Shown: positions 1 to 6,588, counted from the stretch's first letter. The stretch: DNA of 6,835 nucleotides from Flavobacteriales bacterium (GCA_947461185.1 CANHJY010000107.1:1-6835); one strand, 5' to 3'. Numbers and translations: made by a program. Notes: generated by a model from the letters alone, not told the origin.

Positions 1-419
1 GCATTAATCAAATTTAAAGCGTAATCGTTAGCAACCGAAGTATTGAAATCGTTTGGCGTAAACAAAGCATCGAAAGCCTCAACGATTTCTGGTTTGCTGA
101 AATAAGTACTTTGCTTTGCTACTTCTTGCAATAAAACATTAGCGTCACATCCACATGTGATTTCGTATACATTGGTTAAGCTTCCTCTCTTTGATGCAGG
201 AAACGCTTGTTCCATGGTAACTACATTCAATGTGTTAAACATGTTATTCAATGCTGATACTTGAGTAGTCAATTTTCCAGACTCAACTTTTAATCCTAAT
301 GCAGATGGTTCTGCTACAGTTACCCAAACTTTCCCAGTTTGAGCTTGAGCGCTCATAGCGATCAATACTACTGCTAGTGACTTAACTAATTTTGAGATGG
401 TATTGCTTACTGCTTTCAT
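1..419 (-). CDS. Secreted protein, N-terminal part; probable S8 (subtilisin-like) protease pre-pro region
   Basis: Partial gene: it reads from ATG at 417-419 off the left edge with no stop, giving 139 full codons. Residues 1-26 look like a Sec signal peptide: lysines at 2, 10 and 13, a hydrophobic run at about 15-22, and an AQA cleavage site before Gln27. Residues 28-105 (VWVTVAEPSA..., then NVYEITCGCDANVLLQEV) have the beta-alpha pattern of an inhibitor-I9-like prodomain, including a CGC pair at 89-91. The last visible stretch, TPNDFNTSVANDYALNLIN, resembles the lead-in to the S8 catalytic domain, where 'ALDLINA' commonly precedes the first strand and the catalytic Asp. None of the catalytic residues is inside the window, so the protease call is inferred. 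In Bacteroidota such proteins are usually large, exported, and often carry a type IX secretion tail. It is separated by 273 noncoding bases from the polysaccharide operon and probably has its own promoter. Alternative: another secreted protein with a similar N-terminal domain. Confidence 0.62.
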   Translation of the reverse strand, partial: MKAVSNTISKLVKSLAVVLIAMSAQAQTGKVWVTVAEPSALGLKVESGKLTTQVSALNNMFNTLNVVTMEQAFPASKRGSLTNVYEITCGCDANVLLQEVAKQSTYFSKPEIVEAFDALFTPNDFNTSVANDYALNLIN

Positions 420-501
420 AACGCTTTGTTTTGTTCTATGAAGCAAAGAAACACCCCTTTGAGCGCATCAATACTAGATTCCCATGACCTCAAATGCAAA
501 T

Positions 502-563
502 TACGTAGTACCAAATAGACACACTACGTAGACCTAACAAATACCCTAAGTAGTTGTACGTAG
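502..563. repeat. Three copies of the palindrome TACGTA (each TACGTAG on the plus strand)
   Basis: TACGTAG occurs at 502-508, 525-531 and 557-563; the middle copy extends to the 8-base palindrome CTACGTAG (524-531). Start-to-start spacings are 23 and 32 bases, close to two and three helical turns. They lie between the candidate promoter at 617-624 and the start codon at 419, so they are either in the 5' leader of the secreted-protein gene or are operator-like sites for a dimeric regulator. A downstream half-similar word, TAAGTAG (547-553), sits beside the third copy. The repetition is directly visible; the function is unknown. Confidence 0.45.
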
Positions 564-616
564 AAATGACTTGAAATCAATAATTGACTTAGAAAAACTT
601 GGTTTGGCGGGGTTTG

Positions 617-624
617 CAAAAGTA
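617..624 (-). promoter_or_regulatory. Candidate Bacteroidota -7 element (TACTTTTG) for the secreted-protein gene
   Basis: On the minus strand this reads TACTTTTG, followed by C. It is an exact match to the TAnnTTTG -7 element of the primary sigma factor of Bacteroidota, and the only exact match I found in the gap upstream of the left-edge gene. It would start transcription near position 610 and give a leader of about 190 bases. No clear TTTG/TTG -33 element sits about 19 bases upstream; instead there is a weak inverted repeat, ACAGA/TCTGT at 628-646. The call therefore rests on half a promoter. Confidence 0.4.
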
Positions 625-692
625 ACGACAGACTGGGTTAATCTGTGGTGTATTGACTAAGAAGAAAATTTACGCGAAAAAGCTAGGATGAA

Positions 693-1445
693 CTAATAAA
701 ACCACTCTGATTTTTGGGGATAGTTGATTAAGACTCCTTTTTTGGTTCCTTGATAAACAAAAATACTTCCTGCAGCTAATCCATTTGCTTTGCCTATATG
801 CCATGCATTTCGAAGGTCTTGAACTGAACCCGCACCGCCAAGCGCAACAACCGGAATATTAACAGCTTCTGAAATATTCTGAATAAGTTCCAAGTCATAA
901 CCTTGCATTTTTCCATCATTATCAACAGACTGCACAATTAATTCACCCACGCCGAGTGTTTGCATTTTTTTTGCAAATTCAAAGGCATCTAAGGATGTGT
1001 TAACTTTCGCATTTTTAATGAATACTTTCTTTTTACCCCAAATATTTTTTTTCACATCGATACAAACGGATATCGTGGATGTTCCAAAATGTTTTACTGC
1101 ATCAATAATAAAGTTAGGAGATTCTACTGCTTGGGTTCCAATGATTGCCCTTTCCGCGCCAGCTGCAATAATATCTCTAATCTGATCTAAATGTTTTACA
1201 CCACCACCAACTGAAAAAGGCATATTGGCCTCCTCCCCTATTTCTCGGACTAAATCAATATCAATACACCTACCTGATTTTGTAGCATCGATATCTAAAA
1301 AAACCAATTCATCAACCCTCAAATCATTAAAAAGTCGAACTGCATTTATGGGGTCACCTATGTAATTGGCATTTGAAAAACCAACGGTTTTCACGAGGTG
1401 ATTATTTTTCAAAAGCAAAACTGGAATAACACGAGGGCGGTACAT
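693..1445 (-). CDS. hisF2: HisF2/WbuZ-type cyclase-like subunit for acetamidino sugar modification
   Basis: A 250-residue (beta/alpha)8-barrel protein of the HisF superfamily, the usual full length. Phosphate-site motifs are present: SVGGG at 78-82 and ALGGAGS at 201-207. The SVDNDGKMQGYD block (173-184) matches the conserved 'DxDGTxxGYD' region, and Asp130 (CIDVKK) is kept at the canonical position. The N-terminus reads VIPVLLLKNNHLVKT, so the catalytic Asp11 of imidazole-glycerol-phosphate synthase is Leu11. FLDIDATKSGR (49-59) and the ending AAGSIFVYQGTKKGVLINYP are typical of the HisF2/WbuZ/AglZ branch found in polysaccharide loci. Known role of that branch: with a HisH-type glutaminase it delivers ammonia to a PP-loop amidotransferase (WbpG/WbuX/PseA type), which converts an acetamido group on a nucleotide sugar to acetamidino; it acts in the cytoplasm. 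It starts 4 bases after the HisH2 stop and is last in the operon. The amidotransferase is not in the window. Confidence 0.93.
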   Translation of the reverse strand: MYRPRVIPVLLLKNNHLVKTVGFSNANYIGDPINAVRLFNDLRVDELVFLDIDATKSGRCIDIDLVREIGEEANMPFSVGGGVKHLDQIRDIIAAGAERAIIGTQAVESPNFIIDAVKHFGTSTISVCIDVKKNIWGKKKVFIKNAKVNTSLDAFEFAKKMQTLGVGELIVQSVDNDGKMQGYDLELIQNISEAVNIPVVALGGAGSVQDLRNAWHIGKANGLAAGSIFVYQGTKKGVLINYPQKSEWFY

Positions 1446-1449
1446 ATAA

Positions 1450-2064
1450 TCAATTGAATTTTAAAAAATTTCGCAATATTTGCAACCCTACATCATGACT
1501 TTTTTCAGGGTGATATTGCATGCCGATAATGTTGTCTTTTTGGAGTGCAGACACAAATGAAGAGCCATAATCTGTATGATTCAGAATTTGATTTTGAGGT
1601 GCGTTATATACGCCGTAATTATGGACAAAATAAACCTCACTATTCCATTCTATACCTTCCATTAATTGGTTAGATTGTTCAAAGGTTATAGTATTCCAAC
1701 CAATGTGGGGAAGCTTATAAATTGAATTATTTCCAACCTTCATTTTTTCGGTATTGCAATCAAACCATCCAAGCCCTTCAACATCACCCTCCTCACTGCT
1801 TTTCGTCATTAGTTGCATACCTAAACATATTCCAAGTACGGGAATCTTTGACTCGATGACCAGATCATTTAAAATTGCTATTAAACTCATTTTTTTTAAA
1901 TTATCCATGGCTTGTCCAAAATGACCAACACCAGGAAGAATAAGTCTTTCAGCTTGTGCAATCACACGAGAATCATTGGAAATCACAACGTCTTGAGCGA
2001 GGGAATCCAGTCGCCTTTTAACCGAATTTAGATTACCCATTCCATAATCAACAATAACGATCAT
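1450..2064 (-). CDS. hisH2: HisH-type glutamine amidotransferase (glutaminase partner of HisF2)
   Basis: A 204-residue class I glutamine amidotransferase, full length for HisH. The nucleophile elbow GICLGMQLM places Cys80; the rest of the triad is His185 and Glu187 in QYHPEKS (183-189). Other HisH hallmarks are the N-terminal VDYGMGNLNSV (5-15), LPGVGHFGQAM (43-53), LPHIGWN (118-124) and YFVHNYG (145-151). All catalytic residues are intact, so it should hydrolyse glutamine and pass ammonia to its HisF-like partner, here encoded 4 bases downstream. The partner lacks Asp11, and the neighbours are glycosyltransferases. So the pair is inferred to serve acetamidino-sugar formation (WbuY/HisH2 role) and not histidine synthesis. 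The start lies 2 bases after the stop of the preceding glycosyltransferase; there is no Shine-Dalgarno sequence, only the A-rich stretch AATATTTAAAA. Translational coupling is likely. Confidence 0.93.
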   Translation of the reverse strand: MIVIVDYGMGNLNSVKRRLDSLAQDVVISNDSRVIAQAERLILPGVGHFGQAMDNLKKMSLIAILNDLVIESKIPVLGICLGMQLMTKSSEEGDVEGLGWFDCNTEKMKVGNNSIYKLPHIGWNTITFEQSNQLMEGIEWNSEVYFVHNYGVYNAPQNQILNHTDYGSSFVSALQKDNIIGMQYHPEKSHDVGLQILRNFLKFN

Positions 2065-2066
2065 TT

Positions 2067-3389
2067 TTAAATATTTTTAATCAGCTGCGCTAGTTTTTCA
2101 ACTTGCAATTTCCTGGAATAATTCTCAATTCCTTGCGACTCACATTTAACCTTGCCTGTTTCAGAAAACTCTCTGTATAATTCCATAATGACTTCTTTGA
2201 GATGTTGCTCATTTTCGACGATAATTCCTGAGTTAGTTTTCTGAATTAACTCCATTTGCAACTGTTTACTTTCGGACTCAAATTCTTCGAGATTATAAAA
2301 TTTATCTTTCAATTGACGAGCGTTATCATCGTTGGCATAGCATAGGATTATTTGTCTATTTAAACCCAAATAAGTGAAAATTTTTGTGCCTAAAATAGAG
2401 TAATCATTGAATAACAAAAAAGCATTAGAAACCGCTATCCTTTGAATTAAAATTTCATTTTCAACTTTTCCGTAAATCGTGGTACTTCCTTTTAAATTCG
2501 GGCATTTTTGTTCTAAAAAAAGTTCGATTTCTTCTTTGTTATTAATTCCGTAAAAATTCAAGCGTAACTTAATTTTTTCTTCGACAATAAGTTTTTCGCA
2601 TATATCCAGAAAACTTAAATATGGATGCCATTTGTAAATTAATCCAGCAAAAGATATTGTAAATACTTCTTCTTGCTGGGCAATTTGTTTTCCTTTTTCC
2701 ATTTCTTCTGGATCAAACCCATTCAGCACAATCTCATAGGATTTATCGGGGATATTTTGCTGAAGTTGCTTCTTGATGAAATTAGAAACGGTAATCACCT
2801 TTTCTGCGTTTCGTAAATATCTTCGTTCAAAAAACGAATTACAACCTTTAGTTAAGCGATTTCCGGACCTCGTTTTATCTTGAACCCATGTGTCTCTGTA
2901 ATCTGCAATCCAAGGAATATCAAATTCTTTACTCAGTTTTGAAGCATACGAAAACAAAACAAAAGGGTCGCCTGTAGCAATAATAGCATCTACTTTATTT
3001 TCCTTGAGGTATTTTCGAGCGCAATCGTACAATCCCGATTTCGGACCAATGGGAAACAGATATTGAGCGAACTCATAATAACCAGAAATCAACTTGCGAA
3101 CGAGTTTAAAGCGAGAATCCCCATATTTTAACAAAAGCCGATTGCTTAAATTAGGGTGATATGGCGTACGGTAAATTGTTCCTCGATCACTTTTTTCTTC
3201 GATGACCAAAGGTGAAATTCCAGGTGAAATATAGTCGAGCTGGTTGCCGTGGGTGTTCGACCATTGTCTCGTAATTACTATGGGCTCAATATCAAAATCC
3301 TTTAAGTATCGAAACCAATTATAGGGCCTCAAGCCACCTACGGAAACATAGGGTGGAAAGTCATAAGCAAGGATCAGTAGTTTTTTCAT
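2067..3389 (-). CDS. Glycosyltransferase, GT4-like (GT-B fold), 440 residues
   Basis: Predicted cytosolic GT-B glycosyltransferase that would transfer a sugar from a nucleotide donor to a lipid-linked polysaccharide intermediate; donor and acceptor cannot be read from sequence. The N-terminal domain opens with strand KKLLILAYDFPPYVSVGGLRP, whose Gly18-Gly19 loop is typical of GT4. IADYRDTW (161-168) and VSNFIKKQL (201-209) with VLNGFDPEE (221-229) mark the interdomain region. The C-terminal domain starts near 243 (FTISFAGLIYKWHPYLSFL) and has the donor-side motif SILGTKIFTYLGLNRQII (331-348). In that motif the position normally Glu ('FEY') is Thr339. The reading frame is open to an ATG at 3473, but that adds 28 residues (MAKSRSCAIEINRR...) with no fold-like character and overlaps the upstream gene by 67 bases. 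The ATG at 3389 begins exactly at the first beta strand, leaves a 17-base gap, and is preceded by CCTAAAA. I therefore chose 3389. HisH2 follows 2 bases after its stop. Confidence 0.88.
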   Translation of the reverse strand: MKKLLILAYDFPPYVSVGGLRPYNWFRYLKDFDIEPIVITRQWSNTHGNQLDYISPGISPLVIEEKSDRGTIYRTPYHPNLSNRLLLKYGDSRFKLVRKLISGYYEFAQYLFPIGPKSGLYDCARKYLKENKVDAIIATGDPFVLFSYASKLSKEFDIPWIADYRDTWVQDKTRSGNRLTKGCNSFFERRYLRNAEKVITVSNFIKKQLQQNIPDKSYEIVLNGFDPEEMEKGKQIAQQEEVFTISFAGLIYKWHPYLSFLDICEKLIVEEKIKLRLNFYGINNKEEIELFLEQKCPNLKGSTTIYGKVENEILIQRIAVSNAFLLFNDYSILGTKIFTYLGLNRQIILCYANDDNARQLKDKFYNLEEFESESKQLQMELIQKTNSGIIVENEQHLKEVIMELYREFSETGKVKCESQGIENYSRKLQVEKLAQLIKNI

Positions 3390-3406
3390 TTTTAGGGTTC
3401 TGTTCG

Positions 3407-4618
3407 CTAAAACTTTGGTGGATTGAAGACTCCGTCGATTGATTTCAATAGCACAACTTCTTGATTTTGCCAATTAAACTGATTTTTTGAGAGGCTTTTT
3501 AATTCTTCAGATATAGTAGACTTGTCTTTTTGTTTAACTTCTTTTATAGCGGCATTTATAGATATTGCTAAATCAGTTGACGTGAGTGAATCAACCAGAT
3601 AAAATTGATTCGTTAATAACGCAATTCTCTTATTCTCAGGCGAGTTTGACAGAATCATGGGGATTCCACACAGTAAAAAGTCAAATACTTTATTTGCAGA
3701 TGCGTTGTGTTTTGAAATATTGGTATTGTCGAGCAATAATATTCCCATATCTGCTCCTTGAATAAGGGAATGGGTTTGATACATCTCAAACGGACCTTCG
3801 ATACTTACATTTGAAAGATTAGCTGCCAAATGCTTCAATTCTGGTAAAATAGGTCCCTTACCTAAGTATAATAAATGTAAATCATCGTCTAGCATTGGTG
3901 AAGCAGAAATGAGTTCTTGTAATTTCCTGCCGTTATTAAACCAGCCGATATACAGAACAATACTTTTGGTTCGATTTATGCCAAATCGATCGTGTAAATC
4001 AATTGGTTTAATATCGGTAATATAGTCAGGACAATTCATAACAATTGCTGAATTATCGATAGTATATTTTTGTTTGAAATAGTTTAAATAACTCGGACTT
4101 GTTGTGATGAATAAATCAACAGATTTCAGCGATTTTCTCTCGGTTTTTTGAGAAAATTTCTTGCTTAGGACTACCCAAAACCTGAAAAAGATTGACTTCA
4201 GTGAATATCCCCTCAAAGGGTATTGCTGAGACAATGTTTCAGCACAAATTTCATATGAATCGTAAATTAACTTTAAATTGTTTTTACGCGCAATGGTTTG
4301 TCCCGTGGGTAGAGTCCAAAGATCAACGCAATACACGGCATGTATGTGTGACAACAACATATCTGAAAGTTGCAGTTCTGCATTGATTTTAAAATCATTT
4401 CCAAGAAAAATAGTTCTCCTAAAGAAAGACAATGAGGAGTGGGGCAAACTTGTAAAATGTGTATCTGGAATTTGAAGATACCTAGATTTTTCATTTAGTT
4501 CACCTCGATGGAAAACGTAAACGCTGTATTTTTTAGATAAAGATTGGATTGTTTTTAAAGCTCGGACGTTTGATTCCAACGTCGAATCGATTAAAAACAA
4601 AATACCTCTTTTGAGCAT
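3407..4618 (-). CDS. Glycosyltransferase, GT4-like (GT-B fold), 403 residues
   Basis: Predicted retaining GT-B glycosyltransferase for glycan repeat-unit assembly; the sugar is unknown. The first Rossmann strand RGILFLIDSTLESNVRALK (4-22) lacks the usual glycine-rich loop but carries a similar 'SNVRA' turn. KLIYDSYEI (116-124) sits where family members have 'D.HE', and DLFITTSPSYLNYF (168-181) is the usual pre-linker strand and helix. The C-terminal domain begins with SIVLYIGWFNNGRKLQELI (219-237), followed by LYLGKGP (250-256), DMGILLLDN (290-298) and the donor-binding HNASANKVFDFLLCGIPMI (304-322). Asp313 takes the place of the usual second Glu. It is first in the five-cistron-like minus-strand run visible from here to HisF2 (four genes in all), and starts 52 bases from the divergent acyltransferase gene. 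The start codon at 4616-4618 follows an AT-rich spacer without a Shine-Dalgarno sequence. The stop is TAG at 3407-3409. Confidence 0.87.
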   Translation of the reverse strand: MLKRGILFLIDSTLESNVRALKTIQSLSKKYSVYVFHRGELNEKSRYLQIPDTHFTSLPHSSLSFFRRTIFLGNDFKINAELQLSDMLLSHIHAVYCVDLWTLPTGQTIARKNNLKLIYDSYEICAETLSQQYPLRGYSLKSIFFRFWVVLSKKFSQKTERKSLKSVDLFITTSPSYLNYFKQKYTIDNSAIVMNCPDYITDIKPIDLHDRFGINRTKSIVLYIGWFNNGRKLQELISASPMLDDDLHLLYLGKGPILPELKHLAANLSNVSIEGPFEMYQTHSLIQGADMGILLLDNTNISKHNASANKVFDFLLCGIPMILSNSPENKRIALLTNQFYLVDSLTSTDLAISINAAIKEVKQKDKSTISEELKSLSKNQFNWQNQEVVLLKSIDGVFNPPKF

Positions 4619-4670
4619 GCAAATTAGATTGTTTAAAATGGTTAAATTTAAAGAATCTTAATTGTAAACA
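4619..4670. promoter_or_regulatory. Divergent AT-rich spacer, probable site of one or two promoters
   Basis: This 52-base gap separates two genes that start in opposite directions, so at least the plus-strand acyltransferase must be transcribed from here or from within the neighbouring gene. It is nearly all A and T. Near-matches to TAnnTTTG exist but none is exact: TAAATTTA on the plus strand (4643-4650) and TAATTTGC next to the minus-strand start codon. No -33 partner is well placed. The assignment rests on gene orientation, not on a motif. Confidence 0.35.
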
Positions 4671-5369
4671 ATGAATTTAGTCAATAAAATTCTATCAAGA
4701 ATTAGTATAATAATTTTTAATTCATTTGCGAAAACATCACAGATAAATGTTGTCAATAAGCAGCATATTCATCCGGATTCAAAGTTAGAAAATGCTTATG
4801 TGTTTGGTAATGTTCAAATTAACAAAGGAGTGATTCTATCAAAAGGAGTTCATCTAACTGGAAATATTGGTATTGGTGATTATTCTTCAATTAGCGGACC
4901 CAATACAAGTTTATACAGTAGTATCAACCGAATTGAAATTGGGAAGTTTTGTTCTATTGCTCGGAATGTGTCTTTCCAAGAGTATTTTCATCACAGTGAT
5001 CGTTTAACCACGTATATGATGCACAGCATTTTTTTTGATGGATCTAGTAAAGAGGACCTTGTTTCGAAGGGTGATATTCTTGTAGGTAATGATGTATGGA
5101 TTGGTATGGATAGTGTGATTTTATCTGGTGTTAAAATTGGCAATGGTGCAATCATTGGTGCCAATAGTGTAGTAAATTGTGATGTTCCCGATTATGCTGT
5201 AGTTGCTGGTGTACCAGCGAAAATAGTGAAATATAGGTTCAGTCCAAGTACCATAGATTTGCTCAATTTAAAAAAATGGTGGGATTGGGATTTAGAAAAA
5301 ATCAAAAACAATAAACACTTGTTTGAAACAAACTCAGAAGAAGAAATTGTTCGTATCCTAAACAAATGA
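4671..5369 (+). CDS. CatB-like acyltransferase, left-handed beta-helix (hexapeptide repeat) family
   Basis: A 232-residue O-acetyltransferase-like protein, predicted to move an acetyl (or other acyl) group from its CoA thioester to a sugar hydroxyl or amine. Hexapeptide repeats run from about 35 to 100 (for example IGIGDYSSI at 66-74, IEIGKFCSIA at 88-97) and resume at 136-183 (ILVGNDVWIGMDSVILSG, VKIGNGAIIGANSVV, VVAGVPAKIVKYRF). The loop between them holds FHHSD at 106-110, with His107/His108 as the likely catalytic base region in this family. The tail (SPSTIDLLNLKKWWDWDLEKI) is the usual C-terminal helix of CatB/VatD-type enzymes. The start ATG follows TTGTAAACA; an upstream ATG at 4638 stops after seven codons. 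It is the only plus-strand gene in the window, divergent from the 403-residue glycosyltransferase and convergent with the 404-residue one, with 4 bases between the two stop codons. Context suggests glycan decoration. Confidence 0.9.
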   Translation: MNLVNKILSRISIIIFNSFAKTSQINVVNKQHIHPDSKLENAYVFGNVQINKGVILSKGVHLTGNIGIGDYSSISGPNTSLYSSINRIEIGKFCSIARNVSFQEYFHHSDRLTTYMMHSIFFDGSSKEDLVSKGDILVGNDVWIGMDSVILSGVKIGNGAIIGANSVVNCDVPDYAVVAGVPAKIVKYRFSPSTIDLLNLKKWWDWDLEKIKNNKHLFETNSEEEIVRILNK

Positions 5370-5373
5370 ATGG

Positions 5374-6588
5374 TCAATTCCTGAACACAAAAGATTTCAT
5401 TCTTTCGTAATTCGCCTCAAAAGTGTATTCTTTTTGAATGTGCAAAAAGGCATTGGTTCCTATTTCTTGAAGTGTCTTTGGTGTTGAATTTAAGACATCA
5501 AAAATGGCTTTATCCCAATCTTTAAGATCATTAACAAGCCAACCATGTTCATTGCTAGGAATGATTTGTGCATTCACTGTTATGTTTTGACCAATCGATG
5601 GGATTCCTAATGACATGTATTGAATCAATTTAAACCCACATTTGCCCTTTGTCATCATGGAATTCTCTAAAGGCATTAGTCCTATATTAATCTGGGAAAG
5701 ATTGTTCTGATCGTTTTCTAAGCTCCATGGAATAGAATGTATGACAAACGATGGATCAATAGGAGGAAGGTAAGGTTGTCCGCTGATTACATTTAATGAA
5801 AAAGAAAAGTCTTTACTGTATTTATTGAAAATTGGGATAAGTGCATCAAGCAATGACATGTTTGTGGTAATTCCTGTCCACCCAAACACTATTGGAGAAA
5901 ATTGACGGTGAGGCGATAATTCAGAAAAGTCTACACACGTTGGGACGACAAGTATATCGGCCGCCTTATTTGTACTCAGTAAAAGTTCTTTTAAATATTC
6001 AGATCCAACTATAAATCGTTTGTAGGTAATTAACGATTGATTGAATTTGTTGCCATTTTCCATTAATATTTTACCGATGATGTTGTCAATTTTACGTGGC
6101 TCCTTCTTAGACGCGCCTATATCGTCGTCAAAGTCTAAGATGCAGTTGGGATGAATACGAATTAATATTTTTTCGAGGAATAAATTCCCATATTCATTGT
6201 AAAACAGTAATTCTCGTCGAACGATGACGCGTTCGTATTTTAATGAAACAAACAAGTGATAAATGCGGATCCAAAGAGAAAAGACGATGAACTTTTTCAA
6301 ACCTTTGCTCGTAGCTACCTCCCATTTTTTTTTATCACGAAACAACGTTAGCACCTTTGCTTTGCATCCGTCATTTTTGAAAAAATCAGCCCATACCTTA
6401 GATCGGTAATAATACCCAGCATTTTCCTTCGGGAAATTTTCAAGAAAAAGGACTGAATTTTTTATTTTCTTCTGTGAAAAAATCGAATAAATAACTAATA
6501 AAAATTTAACGATTGTGATCGTTAAAACAAAGGACAATAAAAATATCAATACGAAGAATACAGTACTGAGCTTCTGTAAAATAGTCAT
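5374..6588 (-). CDS. Membrane-anchored glycosyltransferase, GT4-like, 404 residues
   Basis: Predicted glycosyltransferase of polysaccharide assembly. Residues 8-37 form one long hydrophobic segment (VLIFLLSFVLTITIVKFLLV in its core) followed by QKKIKN, so the catalytic part is probably held at the inner face of the cytoplasmic membrane. The first Rossmann strand then begins at about 45 (SVLFLENFPKENAGYYYRSKVW). LDFDDDIG at 151-158 and VVPTCVD at 214-220 fit the end of the N-terminal domain and the linker; the second domain starts at SPIVFGWTGITTN (231-243). The donor-site motif NIGLMPLENSMMTKGKCGFKLIQYMSLGIP (301-330, key residues Gly315, Lys316, Gly318, Gln323) is a variant well known among GT4-like bacterial proteins, with Gln in place of Glu. 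No internal Met could serve as a start that removes the membrane segment without cutting the fold. An A9 run encodes Lys86-88. It has no visible Shine-Dalgarno sequence. Confidence 0.87.
   Translation of the reverse strand: MTILQKLSTVFFVLIFLLSFVLTITIVKFLLVIYSIFSQKKIKNSVLFLENFPKENAGYYYRSKVWADFFKNDGCKAKVLTLFRDKKKWEVATSKGLKKFIVFSLWIRIYHLFVSLKYERVIVRRELLFYNEYGNLFLEKILIRIHPNCILDFDDDIGASKKEPRKIDNIIGKILMENGNKFNQSLITYKRFIVGSEYLKELLLSTNKAADILVVPTCVDFSELSPHRQFSPIVFGWTGITTNMSLLDALIPIFNKYSKDFSFSLNVISGQPYLPPIDPSFVIHSIPWSLENDQNNLSQINIGLMPLENSMMTKGKCGFKLIQYMSLGIPSIGQNITVNAQIIPSNEHGWLVNDLKDWDKAIFDVLNSTPKTLQEIGTNAFLHIQKEYTFEANYERMKSFVFRN

Larger units (their letters stand above)
420..692. other. Noncoding region between the glycan operon and the secreted-protein gene
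   Basis: No convincing gene on either strand; the longest plus-strand ATG reading I noted here (from about 437) is 26 codons and not protein-like. Besides the -7 element and TACGTA copies listed separately, it contains a direct repeat GGTTTG at 601-606 and 611-616 (10-base period), an 11-base palindrome TCAATAATTGA at 577-587, and an inverted repeat ACAGA/TCTGT at 628-646. No hairpin followed by a T-run is seen after the HisF2 gene, so the operon end has no obvious intrinsic terminator; some read-through into the secreted-protein gene is possible. Confidence 0.6.

Noticed and set aside
437..517. 26-codon plus-strand reading frame in the noncoding gap
   Set aside because: Too short, no ribosome-binding context, and antisense to the leader of the secreted-protein gene.
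628..646. Inverted repeat ACAGA/TCTGT as the terminator of the minus-strand operon
   Set aside because: The stem is only 5 base pairs with a 9-base loop and no proper T-run follows on the minus strand.
997..1185. 62-codon plus-strand open frame opposite hisF2
   Set aside because: It lies wholly within a strongly conserved gene and its hydrophobic content is the complement of A-rich lysine codons.
693..2064. Reading the hisH/hisF genes as part of histidine biosynthesis
   Set aside because: Asp11 of HisF is Leu, the family-specific motifs are those of HisF2/WbuZ, and all neighbours are glycan genes.
3390..3473. Upstream ATG at 3473 giving a 468-residue glycosyltransferase that overlaps the preceding gene
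   Set aside because: The added 28 residues are basic and unlike any GT N-terminus, the overlap would be 67 bases, and the ATG at 3389 sits exactly before the first beta strand.
4192..4494. Three overlapping short open frames on both strands inside the 403-residue glycosyltransferase
   Set aside because: They are shadows of the real gene with compositions that do not look like protein.
5369..5381. GAAT/ATTC inverted repeat between the convergent stops as a shared terminator
   Set aside because: Four base pairs of A/T-rich stem are too weak and no T-run follows on either side.
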